Source of the DNA: Halobacillus litoralis
GTDB lineage: Bacteria; Bacillota; Bacilli; Bacillales; Halobacillaceae
DNA length: 64,000 bases
Reading direction: 5' to 3'
NCBI RefSeq assembly: GCF_009856355.1
Contig: NZ_WMEW01000001.1
Span: 682,001 to 746,000 of the forward strand
The translations under genes were made by a program, and so were the position numbers. Within the stretch, counting starts at the first letter, position 1. Every line of letters begins with the position of its first letter. Shown here piece by piece: positions 8,854-19,612 of this stretch. A model generated the notes under the pieces. That model made no database searches. It was not told the DNA's origin and saw only the letters and a program-made list of their open reading frames with translations.

Positions 8854-8880
8854 ATTCCCTATTTCCAGCATTTTTGAAAC
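8854..8880 (-). promoter_or_regulatory. Candidate SigB promoter for the small peptide
   Basis: Minus strand: GTTTCA at 8880-8875, 15-base spacer, GGGAAT at 8859-8854, close to the Bacillus SigB consensus GTTTAA-N12-15-GGGWAW. Start codon of the 22-residue peptide lies 36 bases downstream. Confidence 0.5.
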
Positions 8881-8887
8881 AACAAAT

Positions 8888-8918
8888 AAAAAAAGCTGCC
8901 GGGCTTTCACCCGGCAGC
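8888..8918 (-). terminator. Intrinsic terminator of the catalase gene
   Basis: Minus-strand 9-bp perfect GC-rich stem (8918-8910 with 8903-8895), 6-base loop, then seven T. It lies 36 bases beyond the catalase stop codon. Confidence 0.9.
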
Positions 8919-8953
8919 CTGAGAACGGCAGGGCCGTTCCTCTTTCCATAGAC

Positions 8954-10990
8954 TTACATAACTTCACGATCCCAGAAACGGTGTGCGGAAACCGCTTCGC
9001 TGAATTGTTTGGCGAACTGATCTGCACTGTCACCGGTGATGACGCCGCTTTGACCGTCCATATCGTTCTGCTGCACATATTCTACACCTTCGTGGGTCGC
9101 TCCGATCGGTTTGAAGTGCATGAACGCCTCAGACAGGAAGTTCCCGGCCTGTTTGGCAAACGTTTGGTCAGCTTCAGCGCCGCCGACGGCATAAATCGCA
9201 TCATAAAGAACAGAATCTACTGTAAGGAACGTATGATCCACTTTCAGTTCTGATTGGTCGTCCCCTTTCAGCATACCTTGACGGTTACTGATGATGTTTG
9301 TCATGATCCCTTGAGACTCCAGATGTTCAAGTGTCTGCCTAACGTCCTGACCGTTAAACCCGTCAGCAAGAATGACACCGACCGTTCTCGTCGCCGGGGA
9401 ATGAACGGTATTCGCCTGGCTGAGCGCCGGAGAAGATTTGGTAACGTTCGATCCACCTGATTCCGGAGGGGTTACACCGATGTTCTCAGCAAAGGACTGG
9501 GCAAGCTCAAGGCTGACGTTGGAGAACATCTCGACGATTTTCTCACGTACATCTTCACTCTGCACTTTCCCAAGTTCAAAGCTGAACGCATTAATAATGT
9601 GATTCTTCTCATGATCACTCATGCTGTTCCAGAAAAGGGTTGCCTGGGAGAAGTGGTCTTTGAAGCTTTCACTGCGTGCACGGACTTTATGGCCGTCCAC
9701 TTTTTCCTGGTAATGTTCAAAGCCGCCTTCTGCCTTGCTCGCCGGTGTTGGTGTATTACCAGCCAGCCCATTTTTATGGTAAGCCACAGGACCTTTATTG
9801 ATCGTCTGACGTCCATACCCATCACGCTGATTGTTAAAGAACGGGCATACCGGACGGTTGATCGGAAGCTCATGGAAGTTTGGACCTCCGAGACGGATCA
9901 ACTGTGTATCTGTATAGGAATGCAGACGTCCCTGCAGCAGCGGATCGTTCGTAAAGTCGATCCCTGGTACCAGATGGCCCGGGTGGAAGGCTACCTGCTC
10001 GTTCTCCGCAAACACGTTATCCACATTGCGGTTCATCGTCAGTTTACCGACGATTTCAACAGGAACATCTTCTTCCGGCCACAGCTTCGTCGGATCCAGA
10101 AGATCAAAATCAAATTTATGTTCATCTTCTTCCGCTATCACTTGAATACCAAGTTCATATTCCGGATAGTCGCCGTTTTCAATCGAATTCCAAAGATCCC
10201 CGCGGTGGAAGTCCGGATCTTTACCATTGATTTTCTGGGCTTCGTCCCAAACAAGGGAGTGCGTGCCAAGGACAGGTTTCCAGTGGAACTTCACAAAGTG
10301 TGCAACGCCTTCTTTGTTAACCAGGCGGAAGGTATGTACACCGAAACCTTCCATCATACGCAGACTTCGCGGAATAGCACGATCGGACATTGTCCACATC
10401 ACCATGTGCGCGGACTCCTGGTTATGGGCAACAAAGTCCCAGAACGTATCATGGGCGGAAGCCCCCTGCGGCATGCCATTATGTGGTTCCGGTTTAACAG
10501 CGTGAATTAAATCAGGGAATTTGATTGCATCCTGAATGAAGAAAACGGGGATGTTGTTTCCAACAAGGTCAAAGTTTCCTTCCTGTGTATAAAATTTCGT
10601 TGCAAACCCGCGGGCATCACGCACGGTTTCGGCAGAGCCCTTAGACCCTTGAACCGTAGAGAAACGTGTAAAGGTCGGGGTCGTCTTCGATGTATCTGTC
10701 AAAAAGTCAGCACTCGTATATTTTTCGAGAGATTTATATAATTGAAATTCTCCATGAGCAGAAAATCCTCTGGCGTGCACAATACGCTCAGGAATTCGTT
10801 CATGGTCAAAGTGAGTCATTTTTTCGCGAAAATGAAAATCCTCCATCAGCGTCGGGCCGCGTTCACCAGCCTTGAGGGAGAATTCATCCTCAGATACTTT
10901 CACTCCCTGGTTGGTGGTCATATGTTTTCCAGAATCATCTACCCTGTACTCGTCCAGCTGCTCATCCTTTTTTGTACGCTTATCGCTCAT
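8954..10990 (-). CDS. katE: Large-subunit catalase (KatE/HPII type)
   Basis: 678 residues, the size of clade 2 large-subunit catalases (B. subtilis KatE about 686). Heme-catalase core: catalytic His in [13 protein letters not shown] (about 67-79), Asn in [12 protein letters not shown] (about 139-150), and the proximal heme Tyr in [13 protein letters not shown]. After the core comes a C-terminal flavodoxin/DJ-1-like domain ([14 protein letters not shown] onward, about residue 545-678), the hallmark of HPII-type enzymes. It disproportionates hydrogen peroxide in the cytoplasm. A very good SigB promoter (11052-11077) and strong gaggaggag ribosome site precede it, consistent with general-stress control as for B. 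subtilis katE. Single-gene unit with its own terminator. Confidence 0.96.
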   Translation of the reverse strand: MSDKRTKKDEQLDEYRVDDSGKHMTTNQGVKVSEDEFSLKAGERGPTLMEDFHFREKMTHFDHERIPERIVHARGFSAHGEFQLYKSLEKYTSADFLTDTSKTTPTFTRFSTVQGSKGSAETVRDARGFATKFYTQEGNFDLVGNNIPVFFIQDAIKFPDLIHAVKPEPHNGMPQGASAHDTFWDFVAHNQESAHMVMWTMSDRAIPRSLRMMEGFGVHTFRLVNKEGVAHFVKFHWKPVLGTHSLVWDEAQKINGKDPDFHRGDLWNSIENGDYPEYELGIQVIAEEDEHKFDFDLLDPTKLWPEEDVPVEIVGKLTMNRNVDNVFAENEQVAFHPGHLVPGIDFTNDPLLQGRLHSYTDTQLIRLGGPNFHELPINRPVCPFFNNQRDGYGRQTINKGPVAYHKNGLAGNTPTPASKAEGGFEHYQEKVDGHKVRARSESFKDHFSQATLFWNSMSDHEKNHIINAFSFELGKVQSEDVREKIVEMFSNVSLELAQSFAENIGVTPPESGGSNVTKSSPALSQANTVHSPATRTVGVILADGFNGQDVRQTLEHLESQGIMTNIISNRQGMLKGDDQSELKVDHTFLTVDSVLYDAIYAVGGAEADQTFAKQAGNFLSEAFMHFKPIGATHEGVEYVQQNDMDGQSGVITGDSADQFAKQFSEAVSAHRFWDREVM

Positions 10991-11009
10991 TGTGCTCCTC
11001 CTCTGATAA

Positions 11010-11052
11010 CGTTTAGAATGGTGAGTAAAAAATAACCATTACAATCTAAACG
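11010..11052. repeat. Imperfect inverted repeat in catalase promoter region
   Basis: Arm 11010-11022 pairs with 11035-11039 and 11045-11052, leaving a 5-base bulge. The outer arm touches the -10 element of the SigB promoter, and the repeat lies between the promoter and ribosome site. It could be a regulator binding site or a leader hairpin; which one cannot be decided from sequence. Confidence 0.5.
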
Positions 11053-11077
11053 TACCCGGGGGGTCGACAAGTTAAAC
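11052..11077 (-). promoter_or_regulatory. SigB-type promoter of katE
   Basis: Minus strand GTTTAA (11077-11072), 14-base spacer, GGGTAC (11057-11052). Both boxes agree with the SigB consensus of Bacillus (GTTTAA-N12-15-GGGWAW). The transcript would have a leader of about 55 bases. Confidence 0.8.
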
Positions 11078-11126
11078 AAGATCCTCACTATTTTTAGAAA
11101 ACAAAAACAACGAAACCACTACCTAT

Positions 11127-11154
11127 AAAAAAAAGGCGGACATCGCTGTCCACC
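11127..11154 (-). terminator. Intrinsic terminator of gltBD
   Basis: Minus-strand 8-bp stem (11154-11147 with 11142-11135, one G-T pair), 4-base loop, followed by eight T. Located 19 bases after the gltD stop. Confidence 0.9.
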
Positions 11155-11173
11155 CTCTGTCTATTCGTTTCAC

Positions 11174-12661
11174 TTATGGCAGCTGAGTCGTACCCATGAG
11201 GTAACGATCACATTCACGGGCCGCTTCACGACCTTCATTGATCGCCCACACAATCAGACTCTGTCCGCGGCGCATATCTCCTGCCGCAAACACACCATCT
11301 ACATTAGTCGTATATTTGCCGTACTGGGCAGCGACATTGGAGCGCACCGTCGTTTCTATGCCCAGCTTCTCAATTAGATCCTGTTCCGGTCCGCTGAAAC
11401 CGATCGCAAGCAGGACAAGGTCCGCCTGCCATACTTTTTCCGTTCCAGGAATTTCTGTACGTACTTTGTTCCCTTTTTCATCATAGGAAAGCGCGACATC
11501 AATGGTATGCACTTCCTTGATGCGGTTGTTCTCATCACCGACGAACTTTTTCGTCATGACTGCATAGGCTTTCGGGTCTTTTCCGAATTCAGCTTCTGCT
11601 TCTTTCTGTCCATATTCGACACGGTGGATAATCGGATACTGCGGCCACGGGTTTGTTTCATTATCGCGGACACTGCTCTTCTTATCATAGATATCGAATT
11701 GAGTCAGGCTCTTACATTCATGACGCATAGAGGTAGCCATACAGTCTGTCCCTGTATCTCCCCCACCGATCACGATGACATTTTTATCCTTGGCACTGAT
11801 GTAATTGCCGTCTTCATGATCCGAATCCAAAAGACTCTTCGTGTTGGAATGAAGGAAGTCCATGGCATAGTGAACCCCTTTCAGGTTCCTGCCGTTTACG
11901 TCGATGTTCCTCGGTGTGGTTGCACCGCCACAAAGAATGACAGAATCATATTCTTCATTCAGGCGGGACACAGGGTAGTTACGACCCACCTCTGTGTTTG
12001 TGAGGAATTGAATGCCTTCCTGCTTCAAAATGTCGACACGGCGTTCCACAACCGAATATGGAAGCTTCATCTCTGGAATTCCGTAGGTCAGCAGTCCACC
12101 TACACGGTCATTGCGCTCATATACCGTCACCCAGTGCCCGGCTTTGTTCAGCTGCGCAGCCGCAGCCAGGCCGGCCGGACCGGAACCGACAACCGCAACC
12201 TTTTTCCCGGTACGGTAGGCCGGCGGCTGAGGCGTCACCCAGCCTTCGGCGAATCCTTTTTCAATGATTGAACGCTCCACGCTCCGGATGGCTACCGGCG
12301 GTTCATTAATGCCGAGTACACAGGCACCTTCGCACGGAGCCGGGCAGGCAAATCCGGTGAATTCCGGGAAGTTGTTCATTTCATGCTCCTTCTCAAGAGC
12401 TTCCTTCCATTTCCCACGGTATACAAGGTCATTCCACTCTGGAATTAAGTGATACACAGGGCATCCGGTTGTGATGCCGTTGATCTCCATGCCGGAGTGA
12501 CACGTCGGGACGCCGCAGTCCATGCAGCGGGCCCCCTGCTTTTGTACTTCCTCATCTGAAAGGGGAAGGGTGTAATCTTCCCAGTCTTTTGTTCGAACTT
12601 CAGGATCACGCTCAGGTATGGCCTGGCGCGTATATTCCATAAATCCAGTTGGTTTTCCCAT
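11174..12661 (-). CDS. gltD: Glutamate synthase (NADPH) small subunit
   Basis: 495 residues from the ATG at 12661, which has a gcggagggggag ribosome site; an upstream in-frame start would overlap gltB and has no site. N-terminal Fe-S cluster domain with CMDCGVPTC and [11 protein letters not shown] and later [12 protein letters not shown] (4Fe-4S cysteines), then an FAD site [17 protein letters not shown] (about 150-166) and an NADPH site [15 protein letters not shown] (about 294-308). It passes electrons from NADPH to the large subunit for conversion of 2-oxoglutarate and glutamine to two glutamates. Starts 19 bases after gltB; one operon. In B. subtilis nomenclature this is GltB. Confidence 0.97.
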   Translation of the reverse strand: MGKPTGFMEYTRQAIPERDPEVRTKDWEDYTLPLSDEEVQKQGARCMDCGVPTCHSGMEINGITTGCPVYHLIPEWNDLVYRGKWKEALEKEHEMNNFPEFTGFACPAPCEGACVLGINEPPVAIRSVERSIIEKGFAEGWVTPQPPAYRTGKKVAVVGSGPAGLAAAAQLNKAGHWVTVYERNDRVGGLLTYGIPEMKLPYSVVERRVDILKQEGIQFLTNTEVGRNYPVSRLNEEYDSVILCGGATTPRNIDVNGRNLKGVHYAMDFLHSNTKSLLDSDHEDGNYISAKDKNVIVIGGGDTGTDCMATSMRHECKSLTQFDIYDKKSSVRDNETNPWPQYPIIHRVEYGQKEAEAEFGKDPKAYAVMTKKFVGDENNRIKEVHTIDVALSYDEKGNKVRTEIPGTEKVWQADLVLLAIGFSGPEQDLIEKLGIETTVRSNVAAQYGKYTTNVDGVFAAGDMRRGQSLIVWAINEGREAARECDRYLMGTTQLP

Positions 12662-12680
12662 CAGGTCTCCCCCTCCGCTG

Positions 12681-15600
12681 TTATTTAACGGTTTCCACCG
12701 GTTTGTTTCTCTCTTCAAAAGCTGTCATTTCTGCGTCAAATTTGTCCAGTCCACTTTCTTTCAGGCGCTGGATGCGTTCCTGCATGTGCAGGTAATCTCT
12801 TGGAATCACTTTGACAAATCGGCTGACGTACTGCGGCCACTCCGCAAGGATCTTCTGTCCCAGCGGGCTGTTTGTATAAGAAACATGACGGTCGATCATG
12901 TCATATAGATCCTGGATTTCCTGTGAATCCTGCAGCTGCTGCAGGAGCACAAGCTCTTTATTGCATTTCGTTTCAAAACGGTGGGCCGTTTCATCAAGAA
13001 CGTAGGCGACGCCTCCTGACATACCTGCGGCAAAGTTGCGGCCGGTACCTCCAAGGACGACGACCCTGCCACCGGTCATATATTCACAGGCATGGTCTCC
13101 TACACCTTCAACGACAACATCCGCCCCGCTGTTCCGCACACAGAAACGTTCGCCGGCAAGGCCGTTAATATAAGCTTCTCCAGCAGAAGCTCCATAGAAG
13201 GACACGTTTCCGATAATCGTGTTCTCCTCTGGTCGGAAGGACGACTTCGGTGAAGGATGAACAATGATCTTCCCGCCGGACAGTCCTTTACCGACGTAGT
13301 CATTGGAATCTCCAATTAAACGCAGCGTCATCCCTTTAGGAATAAATGCGCCGAAACTTTGCCCCGCTGAACCTTTGAATGTCAGGTTGATCGTATCTTC
13401 AGGAAGACCTTCCGCGCCGTAACGGCGGGTGATTTCACTGCCGAGAATCGTCCCTGTCACCCGGTGGATATTCCGGATCGATCCGGTATATTTCATCGGG
13501 CTGCCTGTTTGGATCGCGTCTTCACATAATGGAAGCAGCTCTTCCATATCAAGCGTTTTATCCAGTCCATGATCCTGTTTACGCACAGCAAATAAACCAT
13601 AGTTATCAGGTACATCCGGCTGGTAAAGGAGAGCGGACAGGTCGACCCCTTTTGCTTTCCAGTGATCAATGGCTTCGTTTGTTTCAAGTACATCGGTACG
13701 TCCAATCATTTCATTGATCGTACGGAAACCGAGTTCCGCCATAATCTCTCTTGCTTCCTGTGCAATGAAGCGCATGAAGTTTTCAAGATGATCCGCTTCA
13801 CCCGTGAATTTCTTCCGCAGTTCAGGATCCTGGGTAGCAACACCAACAGGACAAGTATTCAAGTGGCAGACACGCATCATGACACAGCCGAGCACGACAA
13901 GAGGCGCTGTGGAAAATCCATATTCCTCCGCCCCAAGAAGAGAGGCTACAACGACGTCACGTCCCGTCATCATTTTGCCGTCCGTTTCAACAACAATGCG
14001 GTCACGAAGACGGTCGAGCACAAGGGTCTGGTGGGTTTCAGCCAGGCCGATTTCCCAAGGGAGGCCGGTATGCTTAATACTTGTACGCGGTGCCGCCCCT
14101 GTACCCCCATCATATCCACTGATCAGAACAAGGTCTGCGCGGCCTTTCGCTACACCTGCAGCGATGGTTCCGACACCGACAGCCGATACAAGCTTCACGC
14201 TGACACGGGCTTTTGGATTGGCATTTTTCAAATTGTAGATCAATTCAGCCAGATCCTCGATTGAATAAATATCATGGTGCGGCGGAGGTGAAATCAATTC
14301 AACACCCGGAGTGGAGCCACGGACTTCAGCAACCCACGGGTACACTTTCTTACCAGGCAGGTGGCCGCCTTCCCCAGGCTTGGCCCCCTGGGCGACTTTA
14401 ATCTGGATTTCATCTGCATTGACTAAATAGTGGCTGTTTACGCCAAAGCGGCCGGAAGCCACCTGTTTAATCGAACTCCGCTTCAGATCTCCATTTTCTT
14501 CCGGTTCAAAACGGGCCGGGTCTTCCCCACCCTCGCCGGAGTTACTGCGGCCGCCGATGCGGTTCATCGCAACAGCAAGCGCCTCGTGGGCTTCCTGACT
14601 GATGGAACCGAAGGACATCGCACCGGTTTTGAAGCGGCGGGTAATGTCTTCGACCGATTCCACTTCATCCAACGGAATAGACGGCCGTTTTTTAAAGGAT
14701 AAAAGTCCACGCAGGGATTGAAGGTTATGCTTTTCATCTGTGAGCATCTGTGAATACTGCTTGAACAGATCATAATCGTTGGCACGGCAGGCGTGCTGCA
14801 GTGTCGCGATCGTCTGCGGGTTATACTGATGATCCTCTCCATTTTTCCGGTATTGGTAATCGTCCCCCGCATCAAGGGTACGGCTTCCGCCGCGGGCTTC
14901 GCTGAAAGCTGTTTCGTGACGCATCAATACTTCTTTTTCAATTATGTCCAGACCGATTCCGCCAAGGCGGGAGGCTGTACGTGTAAAGTATTGGTCGATC
15001 ACATCCATATGAATACCGACCGCTTCAAAAATCTGAGCTCCGCGGTAACTCTGGATGGTTGAAATCCCCATCTTGGACAGTACTTTAATAATTCCGTCTG
15101 TTGCCGCTTTAATATATGTCTGTACAGCATCCGCATGGGATTCAGCTTCAATCTGACCGGTTTCAATAAGGTCACGCAGAGACTCATAGGCCAGATACGG
15201 GTTGATTCCTTCTGCCCCATAACCGAGAAGCGTTGCAAAGTGATGGACTTCGCGGGCTTCCCCGGATTCTACAAGCAGGCTGACCTTCGTCCGTGTCCCT
15301 TTACGGATCAGATGGTGGTGAAGGCCGGAAACGGCAAGCAGCGTAGGGATCGCAGCATACTCTTCATTCACACCGCGGTCAGATAAAATAATCAGCGTTG
15401 CTCCGTCTTCCACCGCTTGATCGGCGTCTTCAAATAAACGGTCAAGAGAAGCTTTCATTCCATTCTCTTCCGCTTTGAATAAAATCGACAGCGTCACCGG
15501 CTTGAATCCTTCCACCGTCTGCTGGCGAAGCTGTTCAAGTTCTGAATTTGTCAGAATCGGCGTCTTCAGCCGGATCTGACGGCAGCTGTCCGGTTTAGGG

Positions 15601-17261
15601 TCCACGAGGTTCCCTTCGGCACCAATCGTCGTCTCCACCATGGTGATTAACTTTTCACGAATGGCGTCGATCGGCGGATTGGTAACCTGGGCAAACAGCT
15701 GTTTAAAGTAGCTGTACAGCAGCTGAGGCTTTTTAGAGAGAACAGCCAGCGGAGAATCATACCCCATCGAACCGACCGGATCTTTCTTATCCGTAACCAT
15801 CGGCATAAGGATCTTATTGAGTTCCTCCGTCGTATATCCAAAGGCGAGCTGCTGATCGATCAGGTTACCGATCGGACGATGCTCTGTGGCCGGCTCCGGA
15901 AGATCCTCCAAATCGAATTTATGTTCATCAATCCATTCCTGGTATGGATATTCACGGGCAATCTGCAGCTTGATCTCTTCATCCGGGATGATCTTCCCTT
16001 CTTCAAGATCAACAAGGAGCATTTTCCCTGGGTGCAGACGGTCTTTGTACAAAATATCATCAGCGAAAATATCAAGCGCACCGACTTCGGATCCGAGAAC
16101 GATCATGCCGTCTTTCGTTACGTAATAACGGGCAGGGCGCAGGCCGTTACGGTCCAGGCAGGCACCGATCTGCTTCCCGTTCGTATAGGCAAGGGCAGCA
16201 GGGCCGTCCCATGGTTCCATCAACGTGCTGTGGTATTCATAAAAACTTTTCTTATCTTCCTGAATGGTCTCATCATTGGACCATGGCTCAGGGACCATCA
16301 TCATGGCGGTGTGCGCCAGTGAACGTCCTGATAAGTAAAGGAACTCAAAAGCATTATCAAACATGGATGAGTCACTTCCGTTGGCATCAATGACCGGCAG
16401 AAGCTTGTCCAAATCTTCTTTGCTGAAGTATTCAGACTCACACAGCTCCTGTCTCGCTCTCATCCAGTTCACATTTCCCCGCAGTGTATTGAACTCTCCA
16501 TTATGAATGGTATAGCGGTTTGGATGTGATCGTTTCCAGCTCGGGAAGGTGTTCGTACTGAATCGAGAGTGCACTAGAGCGAGGGCGGTCTTAAAGTCAG
16601 GGTGGTTCAAATCAATATAAAAGGAGTCCAGCTGTTCCGGAATCAACATACCTTTATAAACGATGGTATTGGAAGACAGGCTGCTGATATAAAAGTCATC
16701 ATACTGCTCCATGGAAGCTATTTCGCTTTCCGCCCGTTTGCGGATAATATATAAACGACGCTCCAGATCCATCTGTGACTGGATCGTTTCAGAAGGTGCG
16801 ACAAAAGCCTGACGAATGAATGGTTTCGTCTTTTTCGCATCCTTCCCTACGAAGGAATCGTTGACAGGTACAGTACGCCAGCCGAGAAACTGCTGGCCCT
16901 CTTCCTCAACGATACGCTGGAAGCGGCGCATGCAGTCGACTCTTAATGCATGATCTTCCGGGAAGAAAACCATGCCGATCCCGTATTTCCCAGCCTCCGG
17001 AAGGTATATATCTTCTTTCTCACATTGTTTTTCAAAGAATTTATGAGGAATCTGGGTTAAAATACCGGCACCATCCCCTGTACTGACATCCGCGGACTGA
17101 CCGCCCCGGTGCTCAAGGTTACATAAGATCGTGATGGCATTTTCTACGATACTGTGACTCTTTGTCCCATCGATGTTGGCAATAACTCCGATACCACAAG
17201 CTTCATGCTCATTTTCCGGATGATAAAGCCCCTGCGGAACAGGATATCCGTGTTTTTGCAT
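12681..17261 (-). CDS. gltB: Glutamate synthase large subunit
   Basis: 1526 residues, normal length. Domain order: class II glutamine amidotransferase with the catalytic Cys22 in [10 protein letters not shown] (a short propeptide precedes it and would be removed), central domain, FMN/2-oxoglutarate synthase domain with the 3Fe-4S cluster motif [20 protein letters not shown], and the C-terminal beta-helix GXGXG domain ([21 protein letters not shown]). It hydrolyses glutamine, channels ammonia and makes glutamate. Upstream lies a 370-base intergenic region with a TG-extended -10 box but no gltC regulator gene in the window, unlike B. subtilis where gltC is adjacent. Called GltA in B. subtilis. 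Confidence 0.97.
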   Translation of the reverse strand: MQKHGYPVPQGLYHPENEHEACGIGVIANIDGTKSHSIVENAITILCNLEHRGGQSADVSTGDGAGILTQIPHKFFEKQCEKEDIYLPEAGKYGIGMVFFPEDHALRVDCMRRFQRIVEEEGQQFLGWRTVPVNDSFVGKDAKKTKPFIRQAFVAPSETIQSQMDLERRLYIIRKRAESEIASMEQYDDFYISSLSSNTIVYKGMLIPEQLDSFYIDLNHPDFKTALALVHSRFSTNTFPSWKRSHPNRYTIHNGEFNTLRGNVNWMRARQELCESEYFSKEDLDKLLPVIDANGSDSSMFDNAFEFLYLSGRSLAHTAMMMVPEPWSNDETIQEDKKSFYEYHSTLMEPWDGPAALAYTNGKQIGACLDRNGLRPARYYVTKDGMIVLGSEVGALDIFADDILYKDRLHPGKMLLVDLEEGKIIPDEEIKLQIAREYPYQEWIDEHKFDLEDLPEPATEHRPIGNLIDQQLAFGYTTEELNKILMPMVTDKKDPVGSMGYDSPLAVLSKKPQLLYSYFKQLFAQVTNPPIDAIREKLITMVETTIGAEGNLVDPKPDSCRQIRLKTPILTNSELEQLRQQTVEGFKPVTLSILFKAEENGMKASLDRLFEDADQAVEDGATLIILSDRGVNEEYAAIPTLLAVSGLHHHLIRKGTRTKVSLLVESGEAREVHHFATLLGYGAEGINPYLAYESLRDLIETGQIEAESHADAVQTYIKAATDGIIKVLSKMGISTIQSYRGAQIFEAVGIHMDVIDQYFTRTASRLGGIGLDIIEKEVLMRHETAFSEARGGSRTLDAGDDYQYRKNGEDHQYNPQTIATLQHACRANDYDLFKQYSQMLTDEKHNLQSLRGLLSFKKRPSIPLDEVESVEDITRRFKTGAMSFGSISQEAHEALAVAMNRIGGRSNSGEGGEDPARFEPEENGDLKRSSIKQVASGRFGVNSHYLVNADEIQIKVAQGAKPGEGGHLPGKKVYPWVAEVRGSTPGVELISPPPHHDIYSIEDLAELIYNLKNANPKARVSVKLVSAVGVGTIAAGVAKGRADLVLISGYDGGTGAAPRTSIKHTGLPWEIGLAETHQTLVLDRLRDRIVVETDGKMMTGRDVVVASLLGAEEYGFSTAPLVVLGCVMMRVCHLNTCPVGVATQDPELRKKFTGEADHLENFMRFIAQEAREIMAELGFRTINEMIGRTDVLETNEAIDHWKAKGVDLSALLYQPDVPDNYGLFAVRKQDHGLDKTLDMEELLPLCEDAIQTGSPMKYTGSIRNIHRVTGTILGSEITRRYGAEGLPEDTINLTFKGSAGQSFGAFIPKGMTLRLIGDSNDYVGKGLSGGKIIVHPSPKSSFRPEENTIIGNVSFYGASAGEAYINGLAGERFCVRNSGADVVVEGVGDHACEYMTGGRVVVLGGTGRNFAAGMSGGVAYVLDETAHRFETKCNKELVLLQQLQDSQEIQDLYDMIDRHVSYTNSPLGQKILAEWPQYVSRFVKVIPRDYLHMQERIQRLKESGLDKFDAEMTAFEERNKPVETVK

Positions 17262-17338
17262 TATCTTTCCCCCTAGCGGACTTATTCTTGAAGATTGCAG
17301 GCAATAATAGAAAAATTCTGTCTTTTCAGTTTCTTACT

Positions 17339-17347
17339 AGTATAGCA
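17339..17347 (-). promoter_or_regulatory. Candidate extended -10 of gltB promoter
   Basis: Minus strand TGCTATACT (17347-17339), an extended -10 with poor -35 match, about 80 bases before the gltB start. A weak -35 is compatible with activator dependence (GltC in B. subtilis), but no regulator gene is adjacent. Confidence 0.4.
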
Positions 17348-17411
17348 TGAAGACAGGGAAGAATCACGCCTTCATCAGGCATGACCGGTGAATTTTCATG
17401 CAAATACGACA

Positions 17412-17441
17412 ATGACAATCCTTTACAAATCCACTTATAAA
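17412..17441 (+). promoter_or_regulatory. Candidate SigA promoter toward the P1 peptidase
   Basis: ATGACA (17412-17417), 18-base spacer, TATAAA (17436-17441). It would leave a leader of nearly 190 bases before the gene at 17636. The rest of the 17262-17635 gap is AT-rich; I see no other gene in it. Another poorer pair (TTGAAT near 17480) exists closer to the gene. Confidence 0.35.
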
Positions 17442-17635
17442 AACGATGTAAGCGCAACCAATATCGCGGATAAATTTTTTTGAATAAATTTTATTTTATT
17501 CATAATAAAACGGGGAAATCCTCTTTTACCGACGGTTCACACGCATAATAAACCCTTCATTTGTATTTTCATACAAAAGAAAGGAATAACGGACTTCGGT
17601 TTAGAAGTAGTGAGGTGGTAAGGAGGAATACATAG

Positions 17636-18688
17636 ATGGGAACAAAAACAAGAACATACGGAATTACAATCGGTCGGATGACGGCAGGGGAACGGAATCA
17701 AATCACCGACGTGCACGGCGTCAAAGTCGGCCACCAGACCCGAATGGAAGGAAAAGCCCGTACAGGGGTAACCGTCATCCTCCCGCATGAAGGGAACCTT
17801 TTCAAGCAAAAGCTGCTGGCAGCCTCACATGTCATCAATGGATTCGGAAAAACCACTGGTTTAATCCAGGTCGATGAAATGGGAACATTGGAAACCCCCA
17901 TCGCCTTAACGAATACATTTGCAGTCGGTCGCGTATACGATGCACTCGTTGATTACAGTCTGGAGCGGAACCCTGAGATCGGACGGACGACGGGAACCGT
18001 CAACCCCGTTGTCGGAGAATGCAATGATATGCATGTGAATGATATCCGAAACCGGAGTGTAACGAAAGAGGATGTTCTCCAAGCGCTCCAGGAGGCGGAA
18101 AGCAGCTTTGATGAAGGGAGTGTCGGGGCAGGGACAGGGATGCTGTGTTATTCCATGAAAGGTGGAATCGGATCAGCCTCGCGGAAGATTGATCTTAACC
18201 ACGGTTCTTACACACTTGGCGTTCTTACATTAACCAACTTCGGCACGTTGAGTGACCTGCGGGTGGATGGAAAAGCAGTCGGCAGAGAATTGAGCCAGGC
18301 TGTTCAGGACCAGGAAAAGGACCGGGGATCGGTCATGGTCATCTGTGCGACCGATCTTCCGGTCTCAGAGAGGCAGTTGAAACGGATCCTCAAACGGGCG
18401 GCAGCCGGATTGTCCCGGACCGGTTCCATTGTCGGCAATGGCAGCGGTGAGGTCGTTATCGGTTTTACAACAGCCGGCACCATTCCACATGATAAACCGG
18501 ACCAGCCCCTCTCTTTAGAGATGCTCCATGAAGAAGACATGGACGAAGCCTTCCGTGCCATTCGTGAATCCTGTGAGGAAGCTGTTTTGGAATCTCTTCT
18601 TCACGCAATGCCGGTAGAAAGCAGCAAGGGTGGTCAACGCCCGACACTGAACGATCTTCTGGAGAAAACCGGATGCTCCCTCCTATAA
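17636..18688 (+). CDS. P1 family (DmpA-like, S58) peptidase
   Basis: 350 residues with the family start NQITDVHGVKVGHQTR, the ARTGVTVILPH strand, HVINGFGKTTGLIQVDEMG and TTGTVNPVVGECNDM, and the segment LGVLTLTNFGTLSDLRV containing the expected autocleavage and nucleophile region. Family members such as DmpA are N-terminal-nucleophile aminopeptidases that self-cleave into two chains and act on D- or beta-amino-acyl peptides; the physiological substrate here is unknown. No signal peptide. Excellent aaggaggaa ribosome site. Single gene ending in a terminator shared with the convergent yihY-like gene. Confidence 0.9.
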   Translation: MGTKTRTYGITIGRMTAGERNQITDVHGVKVGHQTRMEGKARTGVTVILPHEGNLFKQKLLAASHVINGFGKTTGLIQVDEMGTLETPIALTNTFAVGRVYDALVDYSLERNPEIGRTTGTVNPVVGECNDMHVNDIRNRSVTKEDVLQALQEAESSFDEGSVGAGTGMLCYSMKGGIGSASRKIDLNHGSYTLGVLTLTNFGTLSDLRVDGKAVGRELSQAVQDQEKDRGSVMVICATDLPVSERQLKRILKRAAAGLSRTGSIVGNGSGEVVIGFTTAGTIPHDKPDQPLSLEMLHEEDMDEAFRAIRESCEEAVLESLLHAMPVESSKGGQRPTLNDLLEKTGCSLL

Positions 18689-18724
18689 AAGAAGGTCTCC
18701 CGCTGTATGGGGAGACCTTCTTTT
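18687..18724. terminator. Bidirectional intrinsic terminator
   Basis: Arms 18687-18702 and 18709-18724 form a long perfect stem with A-run on one side and T-run on the other, serving the P1 peptidase (plus) and the YihY-like gene (minus). Confidence 0.92.
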
Positions 18725-18727
18725 CCA

Positions 18728-19552
18728 TTAAGCTGCTTTTGACTTTCTTCCTCCGTGGCGTCGGTGATAGACGACATTGATTTCTGCACCGATCATTAAA
18801 ATAATACCAGTCAGGAAAAACCACAGCATAAGAATGATGACACCACCGAGACTTCCATAGGTTGCGGAATAATTCCCAAAGTTCGTGATGTAAAACGAGA
18901 AAGCCAGAGAAATGACCTGCCAGAGAAGAGCGGTGATGACAGCTCCCGGCAGAATGTGCTTGAATGGAATATTTTTATTAGGCGCAAAGTGATAAAGGGC
19001 CAGTAACACAAGACCGATCACAGCTATACTAATGACCCAGCGCAGCACCTGCATGAGCATTTCCGTCTGAGCGGGAAGGTTGATAAAATCAATCAGGACC
19101 TGCCCGAACACAGGCAGTGCAAGAGCCACAACAATCGCTACGATCATACCTATCGTCAAGGCAACCGCCAGTAACCTAACTTTGATGAATGACCTCGTTT
19201 CTTCTACTTCATACGCTTCGTTGGCGGATTGGATAAACGCATTGATTCCGCTGGAAGCTGACCAGAGTGTACCAAGAATACCGACTGTAAGCAGTCCCCC
19301 GTTCGGCTGTTCCACTACCGCAACGATGTTCTCACGGAAGACATCAACGGTGCCGCTCGGAAGAACGTTCCCCATCGCCTGGATCGCCGTATCTGATTCG
19401 ATATTCAAATAAGGGAGGATGGATAATAGCAGAATCAGCATGGGAACGATGGACAACAGGTAATAATAAGCCTGGGCGGCCCCGAGAAGGGGAACGTTAT
19501 CTTTTTGAAATTCCTTTATAACCGCTTTCGTATAATCGATGATTTTCTTCAA
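18728..19552 (-). CDS. YihY/UPF0761 family inner membrane protein
   Basis: 274 residues with about six transmembrane helices. Typical family motifs are LLGAAQAYYYLLSIVPML near the N terminus, LWSASSGINAFIQSANEAYEV, and LPGAVITALLWQVISLAFSFYI near the C terminus. Formerly called ribonuclease BN (a misassignment); likely a lipid- or envelope-related membrane protein, with no proven activity. The start is a TTG at 19552 with ggaggag seven bases upstream. It lies 60 bases downstream of rpoN on the same strand with no terminator between, so co-transcription is possible. Confidence 0.88.
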   Translation of the reverse strand: MKKIIDYTKAVIKEFQKDNVPLLGAAQAYYYLLSIVPMLILLLSILPYLNIESDTAIQAMGNVLPSGTVDVFRENIVAVVEQPNGGLLTVGILGTLWSASSGINAFIQSANEAYEVEETRSFIKVRLLAVALTIGMIVAIVVALALPVFGQVLIDFINLPAQTEMLMQVLRWVISIAVIGLVLLALYHFAPNKNIPFKHILPGAVITALLWQVISLAFSFYITNFGNYSATYGSLGGVIILMLWFFLTGIILMIGAEINVVYHRRHGGRKSKAA

Positions 19553-19612
19553 TGTTTCTCTCCTCCTTCATTCCACTTTAATAGTCTATCCCCGATTTAA
19601 GGGAATATTAAC

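Noticed and set aside
9599..10510. 303-codon open frame antisense to the catalase
   Set aside because: It lies wholly opposite a strongly conserved catalase frame with matching motifs; no ribosome site, and the reading is a shadow caused by codon bias.
11507..12271. Long open frame antisense to gltD
   Set aside because: Opposite a well-supported gltD gene; the translation is cysteine- and histidine-rich with no family pattern and no credible start signal.
17447..17460. cre site upstream of gltB
   Set aside because: TGTAAGCGCAACCA matches 12 of 14 positions but breaks the palindrome; the position relative to the gltB promoter is not convincing.
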